DNA from: Betaproteobacteria bacterium
GTDB taxonomy: Bacteria > Pseudomonadota > Gammaproteobacteria > Burkholderiales > Ga0077523
NCBI GenBank assembly: GCA_016125475.1
Contig: WGLR01000017.1
Coordinates: 56,820 to 120,819, forward strand
Length of the DNA stretch: 64,000 bases
Direction of reading: 5' to 3'
The notes beneath the pieces were generated by a model that was given only the letters and a program-made list of their open reading frames with translations, was not told the origin of the DNA and did not search any database. Each line of letters starts with the position of its first letter. Positions within the stretch are counted from its first letter, which is position 1. Position numbers and translations under genes: made by a program. Of this stretch, positions 36,409 through 45,192 are shown in pieces.

Positions 36409-37793
36409 GATCGGTTCTCCTCGGGGGTGGCTCTGGCCGGGCGGGCAGTCTTCATGGTGACCATTTCCTCCGCGGCGGTCGGATGGATCGCGACGGTGTC
36501 GTCGAAATCCTGCTTGGTCGCGCCCATCTTCACGGCGACCGCGAAACCCTGCAGCATCTCGTCCGAGCCGGGTCCGATCGCATGGCAGCCGACCACTTTC
36601 TCCTGCGCACCGACCACCACGAGTTTCATCGACATCCTGACCTGTCGCTTCGTGAACGCGTGGTACATCGGCGTGAAGCCTGTCTCGTAGACTTTCGCCT
36701 CCTCGCCGTGACGCGCGAAGGCCGCTTCCTCGGACAGGCCGACGGTGCCGATCGGCGGGTGGCTGAAGACCACCGTGGGCACGTTCTCGTACACGAGGCG
36801 GCGGTCGGCCTGGCCTCCGAAGATGCGGTCGGCGAGGCGCCGTCCCGCGGCGATCGCGACCGGCGTGAGTTCGTGGTGACCGATGATGTCGCCGACGGCG
36901 TAGATGCCGGGCACGCTGGTCTGCTGGAAGGCGTCCACGGGAATCGTGCCGTCGCGGTGCACCGTGACGTCGGTGGCCTCCAGTTCCAGTGAACCCGTGT
37001 TGGGGGCCCTGCCGATCGCCCAGAGCACGCAGTCGAAGGGGCCGTGCGAGGCATCGTCGTACCCCGTGAGGTACATCCCGTCCTTTTCCTGATCGACGCG
37101 CGCGATGGAGAACCGTGTCACGAACGACACGCCATCCGCCTGCATGTGGGCCATGAGCTGGTCCCGGAGCATCGTGTCGAAGTCGTGCAGGAAGTGGTCG
37201 CGTCGCAGGAAGTGCGTCACGCGGGTGCCGAGCGCCTGCATGAGGCCTGCTACCTCGACAGCGATGTACCCTGCGCCGACGATCGCCATGCGGCGCGGCT
37301 GGCTCTCGAGTTCGAAGAATCCGTCCGAGGTGATCCCGAGTTCCGCGCCGGGCAGGTTGGGTCGCGCGGGATGTCCGCCGACCGCGATGACGATGTGATC
37401 GGCCGAGATGCGCCGGCCACCGACGTCGACGATCTTGCGGCCGACGAACTTCGCGTGTCCGCGCACGATCTCGACCTTGTTGGTGCCGAGATAGCGCTCG
37501 TAGGCCCCATTGAGTTTGCGCACGTAGTCGTCGCGTGCGGACCTGATCGTGTGCCAGTCGAAAGAATGCTCCGGCACGGAGAATCCATAGCCGGCCGCAT
37601 CCTCGAGCCCGTGGGCGATCTGGCCTGCGGTCCACATGATCTTCTTGGGCACGCAGCCCACGTTCACGCAGGTTCCGCCCATGCGGCCGGCCTCCACGAG
37701 GCACACGCGCGCACCGTGGCTCGCCGCGCGATTGGCCGTGGCGACGCCGCCGCTGCCGCCGCCGATGCACAGCAGATCGAAGTGTTCGGTCAT
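36405..37793 (-). CDS. gor: Glutathione-disulfide reductase
   Basis: 462 residues, class I pyridine nucleotide-disulfide oxidoreductase. FAD motif [15 protein letters not shown], redox disulfide [17 protein letters not shown] motif [15 protein letters not shown] followed by an Arg-rich strand (FLRRDHFL), and the C-terminal catalytic region [19 protein letters not shown] with HPTAAEE (His-Glu pair). It keeps glutathione reduced using NADPH. First gene of gor-ridA(-kef), all leftward with ridA overlapping. Confidence 0.95.
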   Translation of the reverse strand: MTEHFDLLCIGGGSGGVATANRAASHGARVCLVEAGRMGGTCVNVGCVPKKIMWTAGQIAHGLEDAAGYGFSVPEHSFDWHTIRSARDDYVRKLNGAYERYLGTNKVEIVRGHAKFVGRKIVDVGGRRISADHIVIAVGGHPARPNLPGAELGITSDGFFELESQPRRMAIVGAGYIAVEVAGLMQALGTRVTHFLRRDHFLHDFDTMLRDQLMAHMQADGVSFVTRFSIARVDQEKDGMYLTGYDDASHGPFDCVLWAIGRAPNTGSLELEATDVTVHRDGTIPVDAFQQTSVPGIYAVGDIIGHHELTPVAIAAGRRLADRIFGGQADRRLVYENVPTVVFSHPPIGTVGLSEEAAFARHGEEAKVYETGFTPMYHAFTKRQVRMSMKLVVVGAQEKVVGCHAIGPGSDEMLQGFAVAVKMGATKQDFDDTVAIHPTAAEEMVTMKTARPARATPEENRS

Positions 37794-38050
37794 GAAGTTC
37801 GTGTCGAAGAATTGGTCCCGCCCAAGCATAACCGGCTTTCGCGCGCTCGCGCCGGAACTGCTCGGGCGCGAGCGGTGTCGGGGACTATACTGCCCGTCAG
37901 GTGCCGGGGACGCGGAGCAGTGCATCGACTGTTTCCGTCATGCGCGGCCATGCCGGGCAACCGCGCGTTCTCCGGCAGGGGCGGTACGACGCGGCCCCGT
38001 GCGACGTGACCGACCGGCTCTGCTCTCCCTCATCAACTTCCCGAACCGAC

Positions 38051-38746
38051 ATGATCGATCTCTATTACTGGACGACACCGAACGGACACAAGATCACCAT
38101 CTTCCTCGAGGAGACCGGACTTCCCTACGCGATCAAGCCGATCAACATCGGACGCGGGGAGCAGTTCGATCCGGAGTTCCTCGCGATAGCACCCAACAAC
38201 CGCATTCCTGCAATCGTCGACCGCGATCCCGATGACGGCGGCTCGCCGATCCCGGTGTTCGAGTCCGGCGCGATCCTCGTCTACCTGGCCGCCAAGACCG
38301 GCAGTTTCCTGCCGCGCGACACACGGGCCTGGGTCGACGTTCTGCAGTGGCTCATGTGGCAGATGGCGGGGCTCGGGCCGATGGCCGGACAGAACCATCA
38401 TTTCGTGCAGTACGCGCCCGAGCGGATCCCCTACGCGATGGATCGGTACGTGAACGAGACGGCGCGACTGTACGGCGTGCTCAACAAGAGACTTGCCGAC
38501 CGTGAGTACGTCGCGGGCGAATATTCGATCGCCGACATGGCCTGCTATCCGTGGATCGTGCCGCACAAGCGCCAGCAGCAGGATCTCGACGACTTTCCGA
38601 ATCTGAAGCGATGGTTCGAAACGATTCGCGAACGTCCTGCCGTGGTGCGCGCATACGAACTTGCGAAGGCGATCAACGTGAAGCCGACCGTCGACGAAGA
38701 AGCGAAGAAAGTGCTGTTCGGACAGACGGCTGCAAACGTGAAATGA
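38051..38746 (+). CDS. yfcG: Glutathione S-transferase family protein, YfcG-like (Nu class)
   Basis: 231 residues. N-terminal thioredoxin fold with YYWTTPNGHKITIFLEE and the cis-Pro/glutathione-binding NNRIPAIVD and VFESGAILVYLA; C-terminal helical domain with GLGPMAGQNHHFVQYAPERIPYA (about 112-134), which closely matches E. coli YfcG, a disulfide-bond reductase binding GSSG. It is divergent from gor (258 bp apart), suggesting shared thiol-stress physiology. Confidence 0.92.
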   Translation: MIDLYYWTTPNGHKITIFLEETGLPYAIKPINIGRGEQFDPEFLAIAPNNRIPAIVDRDPDDGGSPIPVFESGAILVYLAAKTGSFLPRDTRAWVDVLQWLMWQMAGLGPMAGQNHHFVQYAPERIPYAMDRYVNETARLYGVLNKRLADREYVAGEYSIADMACYPWIVPHKRQQQDLDDFPNLKRWFETIRERPAVVRAYELAKAINVKPTVDEEAKKVLFGQTAANVK

Positions 38747-38831
38747 CGCCGGATCGGGGTCCTGCGCGAATTGCGGCAATGCAGCATGAATTCGTGTCCG
38801 ACAGGGCACCCACGAATGCGAGTTTTGCGTC

Positions 38832-38867
38832 GAGAGTATTGACCACTCTCGCATGTTCCTATGTTAT
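38832..38867 (+). promoter_or_regulatory. Sigma-70 promoter with palindromic operator upstream of iorAB
   Basis: -35 TTGACC (38839-38844) and -10 TGTTAT (38862-38867), spacing 17, in a local AT-rich window. A palindrome GAGAGT-N7-ACTCTC (38832-38850) overlaps the -35, the classic repressor position. Start about 38874, leaving a leader of about 110 nt; GGGAGG precedes the iorA ATG. The leader also carries a direct repeat TAGTGGGA (38943-38958). Confidence 0.65.
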
Positions 38868-38982
38868 CGTCGGCGCCTGTCTGTCATGGGCGATTCCGCT
38901 CGTCACAAGACTGAGTTGAGAGCGCGGATCGCCGCGCTCCCTAGTGGGATAGTGGGACTCTGAGCTACGGGAGGACTTAGTT

Positions 38983-39432
38983 ATGCGAGTCACAGTCAAC
39001 AATCAGGTGCAAAGTTACGATGGCGACCCGCAGATGCCACTCATGTGGTACCTGCGGGACGAACTGGGTCTGACCGGGACCAAGTTCGGCTGCGGCATCG
39101 GGCTCTGCGGCGCCTGCTCCGTCCACGTCGACGGCAAAGTCGTACGTTCGTGCGTTACCGCAATGAGCGATGTGTCGGACCACAAGGTCACGACGATCGA
39201 GGGTCTGTCGCCGGACGGCAATCATCCGGTGCAGAAGGCATGGCGCCAGTACAGCGTGCCGCAGTGCGGCTACTGCCAGGCTGGCCAGATCATGCAGGCG
39301 GCCGGATTCCTGAACCAGAATCCGAAACCCTCCGACGAAGACATCCACTCTGCGATGGCCGGCAACATCTGCCGTTGCGGCTGCTACGAGCGGATCTTCA
39401 CAGCCGTCAAGACCGCGTCGCAGGAGGTGTGA
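38983..39432 (+). CDS. iorA: (2Fe-2S)-binding subunit of a molybdenum hydroxylase, isoquinoline 1-oxidoreductase alpha-like
   Basis: 149 residues, two [2Fe-2S] clusters: N-terminal plant-type cluster C37, C42, C45, C57 (GCGIGLCGAC) and helical-domain cluster C95, C98, C130, C132 (CGYCQAG; GNICRCGC). Electrons from the Mo centre of the following gene pass through these clusters. Homologues include IorA of Brevundimonas isoquinoline oxidoreductase and aldehyde dehydrogenase small subunits. One base after its stop-containing end the large subunit starts. No FAD subunit gene is present, typical of the two-subunit membrane/periplasm-facing type. Confidence 0.92.
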   Translation: MRVTVNNQVQSYDGDPQMPLMWYLRDELGLTGTKFGCGIGLCGACSVHVDGKVVRSCVTAMSDVSDHKVTTIEGLSPDGNHPVQKAWRQYSVPQCGYCQAGQIMQAAGFLNQNPKPSDEDIHSAMAGNICRCGCYERIFTAVKTASQEV

Positions 39433-39433
39433 A

Positions 39434-41761
39434 ATGAAAGGCGAAAACTTCGAGAATCAGGCGATCATCGAAAACGTCAGCCGTCGTAACATGCTCAAGG
39501 GCGTGGCGACTGCCGGCGGCCTCGTGGTGGCCGCGCAGTTCCTGCCCGGCGTCGCGATGGCCGACGGTTCGCAGGCGTTCCAGTACAAGACCGGCGCGGG
39601 CGGCATGCCCGGCGGCGTCGTCTGGGATCCGCACGTATTCGTTTCCGTCGCCACCGATGGCACGGTGTCGATCGTCACGCACCGTTCGGAAATGGGAACG
39701 GGCTCGCACACGTCCCTGCCGATGGCCGTGGCCGACGAGATGGAAGCGGACTGGTCGCGCGTGAAGGTCGTCCAGGCCCCTGGTGACGAGCAGAAGTACG
39801 GCAACCAGGACACGGACGGCTCGCGCAGCATCCGTCACTTCATCCAGCCGATGCGCGCCTGCGGTGCGGCCGCGCGCCAGATGCTCGAGATGGCAGCGGC
39901 CCTGCAGTGGAGCGTGCCCAACACCGAGGTGCGGGCGGAGAACCACCAGGTCGTTCACGTTCCGAGCGGACGCAAGATCGGCTACGGTGAACTCGCCAAG
40001 ACCGCGGCCGGCCTGCCGACCCCGCGTCTGAACACGATCACGCTGAAGGATCCCTCCGAGTTCCGTTACATCGGCAAGGGCGAGGTCAAGATCTACGACC
40101 TGCACGACATCACGGTCGGCAAGGCGATGTACGCGCAGGACATCCGTCCGGAAGGCACGTCGTATGCCGTGATCGCGCGCCCGCCGGTCGTGCTCGGCCG
40201 TGCGAAGTCGTGGGATGCGGCTGCCGCGATGAAGGTGCCTGGCGTGCTGAAGGTCTTCGAGATTCCCCCGACCCCCATGCCCGCGAAGTTCGCGCCGCTG
40301 GGCGGTGTCGCGGTCATCGCGAAGAACACCTACGCCGCCATCAAGGGCCGCGAGGCACTGAACGTGAAGTGGGACGACGGCCCCAACGCCGACTACGACT
40401 CCGACACGTTCAAGCAGCAGATGGCCGAGACGTCGCGCAAGCCCGGCAAGATGGAGCGCAACGAAGGTGACGTCGACAAGGCGCTCGCGGGTGCCGCGAA
40501 GGTCATCGATCGCGAGTACTACATCCCGCATGGTCACCATGCGACGATGGAACCGCCGGCCGCGACCTGCCGTATCGTCGACGGCAAGCCCGAAGTCTGG
40601 GCCTGCGTGCAGAGCCCCGGCGGCACGCGCGGCGACGTCGCCAAGCTGCTCGGTGTGCCCGAAGACCACGTCACGGTTCACGTGACGCTGCTCGGCGGTG
40701 GCTTCGGCCGCAAGTCGAAGTGCGACTTCGCACAGGAAGCCGCGCTCTGCTCGAAGGAAATGGGCGGCCAGCCGGTCAAGGTCATCTGGACCCGCGAAGA
40801 CGACATCCAGCACGGTTTCTACCACTCGGTGTCGTACCAGCACGTCACGGCCGGCCTCGACGAGAACAACAACGTCGTCGCCTGGCGTCATCGCAGCGTC
40901 TCCCCGTCGCTCATGTCCAACTTCATGCCGGATCCGAAGCGCGAGAGCGCCCTCGAACTCGGCCTGGGCCTGATCGACACGCCGTTCGACGTTCCGAACC
41001 TGCGTCTCGAGACCGGCACCGCGCCTGCCAAGACGCGTATCGGCTGGTTCCGTTCCGTGAACAACATCCCGCACGCCTTCGCGATGCAGTCGATGGTTGC
41101 GGAAATCGCGGCGGAAACGGGTCGTGACCAGAAGGACTTCCTGCTCGAACTGATCGGCCCGGCACGTATCGTCGATCCGCGCAAGGATACGTCGCAGCCG
41201 CTGTGGAACTACGGTGATCCGTTCTCGACCTACCCGATCGATACCGGCCGTCTGCGTGCCGTGATCGAGCGTGTCGCGCAGGAAGCCCAGTGGGGCAAGC
41301 GTTCGCTGCCGAAGGGTCATGCTCTCGGTATCGCCGCGCACCGCAGCTTCCTGACGTACGTGGCGACGGTGGTCGAAGTGGGCGTGGACGAGAATGGCAA
41401 CGTCACCGTGCCGCGCGTGGACACCGCGATCGACTGCGGCTTCTGCGTGAACCCCGAGCGTGTGCGCTCGCAGATCGAAGGTGCCGCGGTCATGGCCCTC
41501 ACGATCTCGAAGTACACGAACATCACCTTCAAGAACGGTCGTGTGCAGCAGCACAACTTCAACGACTACAGGGTGCTCCGGATCGGTGAAGGCGCCATGG
41601 ACGTGCGTACGCACATCATGCCGCACGGCATCGAAACGCCGTCCAGCGGTGTGGGTGAGCCCGGCGTTCCGCCGTTCTCGCCGGCCTTCTTCAACGCCCT
41701 GTACAACGCGACGGGCAAGCGGATCCGCGAGCTTCCGCTCGGCGATCAGCTGCAGGCCTGA
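39434..41761 (+). CDS. iorB: Molybdopterin-binding hydroxylase/aldehyde oxidoreductase large subunit, Tat-exported (IorB-like)
   Basis: 775 residues. A Tat signal (SRRNMLKGVATAGGLVVAA; RR at 17-18) exports the folded holoenzyme, carrying IorA by hitchhiking. The rest matches the Mo-cofactor subunits of aldehyde or N-heterocycle oxidoreductases: VTVHVTLLGGGFGRKSKCDF, DAGCF-like segment, and C-terminal SGVGEPGVPPFSPAFFNAL with the catalytic Glu of Mo hydroxylases. It oxidises an aldehyde or aromatic N-heterocycle in the periplasm, with a cytochrome or quinone acceptor. Codon use is strongly biased to preferred GC-ending codons, suggesting high expression. Substrate unknown. Confidence 0.9.
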   Translation: MKGENFENQAIIENVSRRNMLKGVATAGGLVVAAQFLPGVAMADGSQAFQYKTGAGGMPGGVVWDPHVFVSVATDGTVSIVTHRSEMGTGSHTSLPMAVADEMEADWSRVKVVQAPGDEQKYGNQDTDGSRSIRHFIQPMRACGAAARQMLEMAAALQWSVPNTEVRAENHQVVHVPSGRKIGYGELAKTAAGLPTPRLNTITLKDPSEFRYIGKGEVKIYDLHDITVGKAMYAQDIRPEGTSYAVIARPPVVLGRAKSWDAAAAMKVPGVLKVFEIPPTPMPAKFAPLGGVAVIAKNTYAAIKGREALNVKWDDGPNADYDSDTFKQQMAETSRKPGKMERNEGDVDKALAGAAKVIDREYYIPHGHHATMEPPAATCRIVDGKPEVWACVQSPGGTRGDVAKLLGVPEDHVTVHVTLLGGGFGRKSKCDFAQEAALCSKEMGGQPVKVIWTREDDIQHGFYHSVSYQHVTAGLDENNNVVAWRHRSVSPSLMSNFMPDPKRESALELGLGLIDTPFDVPNLRLETGTAPAKTRIGWFRSVNNIPHAFAMQSMVAEIAAETGRDQKDFLLELIGPARIVDPRKDTSQPLWNYGDPFSTYPIDTGRLRAVIERVAQEAQWGKRSLPKGHALGIAAHRSFLTYVATVVEVGVDENGNVTVPRVDTAIDCGFCVNPERVRSQIEGAAVMALTISKYTNITFKNGRVQQHNFNDYRVLRIGEGAMDVRTHIMPHGIETPSSGVGEPGVPPFSPAFFNALYNATGKRIRELPLGDQLQA

Positions 41762-41770
41762 TCGGAGGGT

Positions 41771-41792
41771 TCCCGGGCCGTACGGCCCGGGA
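41771..41792. repeat. Perfect 22-bp palindrome after iorB
   Basis: A perfect palindrome of GC-rich composition centred on GTAC, 9 bp past the iorB stop. No T-run follows. It may be a processing or stabilising hairpin preceding the real terminator at 41829. Confidence 0.65.
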
Positions 41793-41828
41793 GACCCGCC
41801 GAAGCAGTACTCATTCGGTCAGACGATG

Positions 41829-41863
41829 GCCCGTTCTCCGCAAGGAGAGCGGGCTTTTTTTTT
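41829..41863 (+). terminator. Intrinsic terminator of iorAB
   Basis: Stem GCCCGTTCTCC paired with GGAGAGCGGGC (loop GCAA) at 41829-41854, then nine T. Strong plus-strand terminator ending the iorAB transcript before the convergent sensor kinase gene. Confidence 0.92.
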
Positions 41864-41945
41864 CGGACTTGGAGCCTTCGCGTCATGCCTTCGCCGCGCG
41901 GGTTTCCCGGCACGCCCGATCCTGGCGGCAGGGAGTTCCGGACCG

Positions 41946-43331
41946 TCAGGCGCCCGTTGCGCGGAACCGGATCTCGAAGCGGCTGCCGTTGTCCGGTGCC
42001 GTCTTCAGTTCCATGGTGCCTCCATAGCGATCCACGATTTCGCGCACGATCGCGAGGCCAAGACCGGCGCCGCCCCGCGGTGAGGAGTCCGGACGATAGA
42101 AGCGCTGGAACACGTGATCCCGTTCGCCTTCCGCGAAGCCCGGGCCATCGTCCTGCACGGCGAGTACGACATCGCTGTTCTCCCGCCGTGCCTCGACGGT
42201 CACGCGCCCTCCGGCCTGCCCGTAGCGCAAGGCGTTGTCGACCAGGTTGCCCAGCAGTTCGCCGAAGAGGACTTCGTTCCCGAGAACCTTCATCGGGACC
42301 GTTTCGCCTTCGTATCCGAGGTCGATGCCACGCTCGTCCGCGAGGTGGAGATGACGCTCGACCACGTCACGGATGACTTCGTGGACATTCACCGTCTGGC
42401 CTTCCGCCCCGGGATCGGCGGCCTCCGCGCGCGACAGCACGAGCAGCTGATCGACCAGGTGCGAGGCGCGCGCGGCGCCGTTCTCCACGTCCTCCAGGGC
42501 TGCGTACATCGGCTCCGGTGCGTCCTTCCGCGCGAGCTGTGCCTGCAGCCGGATGCCGGACAGCGGCGTTCGTAGCTGGTGTGCGGCATTGGCGATGAAG
42601 TGACTCTGCGACTCCATCACGTTCGACACGCGCGACATCAGGCGGTTGATCGCCTGAATGAGGCCCCGCACCTCGGCAGGCGCGTTGAGGGGATCGAGAG
42701 GCTGGAGATCGGTGCCCGACCGGCGTGCTGCCTCCGTTTCGAGCAGCTTGAGCGGCGCCAGCGCCGCCCCTACGCCGTGCCAGACGAGACCGGCGGCCAG
42801 TACCACCGTGGATGCCATGAACAGCGCGGCGACGACGAGGATCGTGCGGGTGAGACGATCGCGCTTGCGCGTGGTTTCCCCGATCTCCACGAGAACGGGC
42901 ACGTCGCTCGGATCGACGAGGTGTCGGGTGTACGCCACTCGCAGGCGGAGGTCCTGTCCGTCGTAGTAGCGGTAGGCGGGTTGTCCGACCAGGCCCCGAT
43001 CGTTCGGGAGAAGGCCGATGTCGCCATTCGAGAGGACCACCTTCCGGTTGCGGAGGTCGGTGATCCGGTAGCGGATCACTTCACCGCCGTCCGAAAGCAG
43101 CCATTTGAGCGCAGCGGGGGGCAGATTGACACGCAGGGCCCCGTCGTCGCCGGCGTCGATATGATCGGCGAGCGTCAGGACGCTGTCGAACAGCGCCTGA
43201 TCATAGGCGAGGTTGGCATACCGCGACCCGAGAACGTAGAAACCGATCGTTCCGACCACGCCGATCGTCGCGAGCACGAGCGCGAGCCGGCGCGTGAGGC
43301 GCGCGCGCAGGGATCCGGAGCGGTGAACCAC
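41946..43331 (-). CDS. TctE/QseC-type sensor histidine kinase
   Basis: 461 residues. Two transmembrane helices (about 16-34 and 163-182) flank a periplasmic domain like the 2CSK_N/TctE sensor (DQALFDSVLTLADHID). HAMP-like region, HisKA with H251 in ANAAHQLRTPLSG, and HATPase (GNLVDNALRYGQ, DDGPGFAEGE, GAGLGLAIVR). TctE-class kinases sense organic acids. It begins at GTG 43331, one base after the regulator's stop; a two-component operon. Possible target: the adjacent iorAB genes, by position only. Confidence 0.9.
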   Translation of the reverse strand: MVHRSGSLRARLTRRLALVLATIGVVGTIGFYVLGSRYANLAYDQALFDSVLTLADHIDAGDDGALRVNLPPAALKWLLSDGGEVIRYRITDLRNRKVVLSNGDIGLLPNDRGLVGQPAYRYYDGQDLRLRVAYTRHLVDPSDVPVLVEIGETTRKRDRLTRTILVVAALFMASTVVLAAGLVWHGVGAALAPLKLLETEAARRSGTDLQPLDPLNAPAEVRGLIQAINRLMSRVSNVMESQSHFIANAAHQLRTPLSGIRLQAQLARKDAPEPMYAALEDVENGAARASHLVDQLLVLSRAEAADPGAEGQTVNVHEVIRDVVERHLHLADERGIDLGYEGETVPMKVLGNEVLFGELLGNLVDNALRYGQAGGRVTVEARRENSDVVLAVQDDGPGFAEGERDHVFQRFYRPDSSPRGGAGLGLAIVREIVDRYGGTMELKTAPDNGSRFEIRFRATGA

Positions 43332-43332
43332 G

Positions 43333-44001
43333 TCAGGCCACCTCCCTGGCTTCCTCGATGCGGTATCCGAGCCCGCGGATGGTCCGGATCTCCACCTGGG
43401 CCGATGCGAGCTTGCGCCGGAGACGGTGCACGTACACTTCGACGAGATTGCTGGTCGAGGGTGCGCCATCTTCCCCAAGCCGGAGGCTCAGGGTTTCCTT
43501 GGAGACGATGCGTCCGGGGGACTGTACCAGGGCTTCGAGGAGACCGACCTCGTGCCGGGACAGGGTCACCCGGCAGTTGCCGACGGTCGCCTCGCGTGTT
43601 TCCCAGGACCAGTCCAGCAGTCCGACGCGTACCACGTTCGCGTGCCCTCGACGCAGCAGCGCACGCACACGCGCCTCGAACTCCGTGAGATCGAACGGCT
43701 TCGTCATGTAGTCGTCCGCCCCGAAATCGAGGCCGCGGACCTTGTCGCGGATCTGGTCCCGGGCGCTCAGGATGAGCACGGGCACGGCCAGCCGGCGCCG
43801 TCGCAGCCGCTCCAGGACGGTGAGGCCATCCATGCGCGGAAGTCCGAGATCCAGCACGACCAGGTCGAAGGGTTCGGTCGCGAGGAGGAGGTCCGCATGA
43901 TCCCCGTCCGCCACCGTGACCGCGGTGTGGCCGATTTCACCGAGTACCTGGAACAGTCCCTTCCGGAGAGTCGGGTCGTCTTCCGCAACGAGTATGCGCA
44001 A
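43333..44001 (-). CDS. OmpR/PhoB-family response regulator
   Basis: 222 residues if started at TTG 44001, which gives the usual MRILVAEDD N-terminus; the reading frame remains open upstream into the divergent gene. Receiver with EDD, D51 in VVLDLGLPRMDG and K in MTKPFDLTEFE; C-terminal winged helix with TLSRHEVGLLEAL, LVEVYVHRLRRKL and IRTIRGLGYRI. It pairs with the downstream TctE-type kinase (1-bp gap). The rare TTG start and weak ribosome site are noteworthy, so the start is uncertain. Confidence 0.88.
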   Translation of the reverse strand: MRILVAEDDPTLRKGLFQVLGEIGHTAVTVADGDHADLLLATEPFDLVVLDLGLPRMDGLTVLERLRRRRLAVPVLILSARDQIRDKVRGLDFGADDYMTKPFDLTEFEARVRALLRRGHANVVRVGLLDWSWETREATVGNCRVTLSRHEVGLLEALVQSPGRIVSKETLSLRLGEDGAPSTSNLVEVYVHRLRRKLASAQVEIRTIRGLGYRIEEAREVA

Positions 44002-44031
44002 TTTCGGGTCTTCAGTTTCGATTAAGTTTGT

Positions 44032-44044
44032 CTTTCTAGACTGC
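44032..44044 (+). promoter_or_regulatory. Shared CTTTCTAGACTGC element (-10-like TAGACT), hydrolase gene
   Basis: Thirteen bases identical to 49584-49596 upstream of the PEP-CTERM gene, with the following GCCTT also shared. TAGACT (44037-44042) fits a -10 hexamer; the -35 is poor (TTTCGA region). Start would fall near 44049, 23 nt before the ATG at 44072. Confidence 0.4.
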
Positions 44045-44071
44045 CGCCTTCCGAACGAACGAACGGTCGCG

Positions 44072-44902
44072 ATGGCAGACGTGCGAAGCACTTCCCGAAC
44101 CCCGCTGCTCCTGTTTCACGGGCTGCTGTCCTCACCACGGGAATTCGGGCTCATTGCTCCGCATCTCAGAATGCGCGGCATAACTTTCGAGAACGTGACC
44201 GTTCCGGGCTATTCGAGCGATCACGAACCGTCGGCCGACAGCTGGGAACGCTGGCGCCGCTCGGCTTCCGAAGTGGTCGAGCAGCGGGTACCGCCCGACG
44301 CTCCGGTCGTCCTGGGCGGGTTGTGCACCGGCGGGTTCCTCGCGGCCGCCGTGGCCGTCGAGTCCCGGCGACCGGTGGCCGGGCTCGTCCTCATCTCGCC
44401 GACCTTCGCGTACGACGGCTGGGGGCTGTCGCCGATACGACACCTGCGCCATCTGGGCTACTGGACCGGTCTGGACCGCTTCTTCCGTGTCGCCGAGCGC
44501 GAGCCGTTCGGTGTGAAGAGCCCGCAGGTCCGCCGCTGGATCGCACGCGAGTTCCAGGAACGCGACCACTCGGCGGTCGGCCCGGCACGACTGCCACTGC
44601 GCGCGCTGCGCGAGGCGGAGGCGCTCGGCCGGAACGTGCGCAGGCATCTTCCCCGGCTGACCTGCCCCCTGCTCTTCGTGCACGCGAGGGAAGACGAGAT
44701 CACGCGCGTGGCGAGCGTCGAGCGCGTCGTGGCGGGGCTTCCCCAGCGCGACAAGTCCCTCGCGATACTCGAGGACAGCTACCACATGGTCACGATCGAC
44801 AACGACCGGCTCGAACTCGTCGCACTCCTCGAGCGTTTCGTGCGGCGTGCGGAAGCGCGTCCGGATCCCGAATTGCCCGCACGGGCAAGGCGTGTCGCAT
44901 GA
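44072..44902 (+). CDS. Alpha/beta hydrolase with cysteine nucleophile (acyltransferase or thioesterase candidate)
   Basis: 276 residues, single alpha/beta-hydrolase domain, similar in layout to Est30-type carboxylesterases. Oxyanion strand LLLFHGLLSSPREFG; the nucleophile elbow is GGLCTGG with C85 instead of Ser; D208 in HAREDEIT and H238 in SYHMVTIDND complete a Cys-Asp-His triad. Cys triads occur in acyl- and polyester-transferring relatives such as PhaC. It heads a set of three with ACP and ketosynthase genes (50-bp gap), so it may load or release acyl-ACP. Export signal absent. Confidence 0.8.
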   Translation: MADVRSTSRTPLLLFHGLLSSPREFGLIAPHLRMRGITFENVTVPGYSSDHEPSADSWERWRRSASEVVEQRVPPDAPVVLGGLCTGGFLAAAVAVESRRPVAGLVLISPTFAYDGWGLSPIRHLRHLGYWTGLDRFFRVAEREPFGVKSPQVRRWIAREFQERDHSAVGPARLPLRALREAEALGRNVRRHLPRLTCPLLFVHAREDEITRVASVERVVAGLPQRDKSLAILEDSYHMVTIDNDRLELVALLERFVRRAEARPDPELPARARRVA

Positions 44903-44952
44903 CGTCCGGCGGCACGCCGTCACTTGCAGGGCCAACTGCCAGGAGAGCACCC

Positions 44953-45192
44953 ATGACCACCGTTGATGAACTGAAAGGCCTGATTCACGAGAACTTCGGA
45001 ATCGAAGCGGCCGAACTGAATCCCGCCCGACCACTCTCGGAGTACGGCCTGGATTCCCTCTCCCTTGCCGAACTCGTCTTTACCGTCGAGAAGCACTTCG
45101 GCATCGAAGTGCCCGACCTCGGCGAGGAAGTCCGCACGCTTTGCGGCCTCGCGGGCGTGATCGACAATCTTCGGACGCAACAGGCCGCATGA
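44953..45192 (+). CDS. Acyl carrier protein
   Basis: 79 residues, acidic four-helix ACP with the phosphopantetheine attachment S35 in YGLDSLSLAEL. The E. coli-type DADSLD/DSLDTVEL pattern is divergent (DSLSLAELV), typical of specialised rather than fatty-acid-synthesis ACPs. It carries acyl intermediates on a thiol arm for the ketosynthase encoded by the overlapping downstream gene (ATGA at 45189-45192). ATG 44953 follows AGGAGAGCACCC. Confidence 0.92.
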   Translation: MTTVDELKGLIHENFGIEAAELNPARPLSEYGLDSLSLAELVFTVEKHFGIEVPDLGEEVRTLCGLAGVIDNLRTQQAA

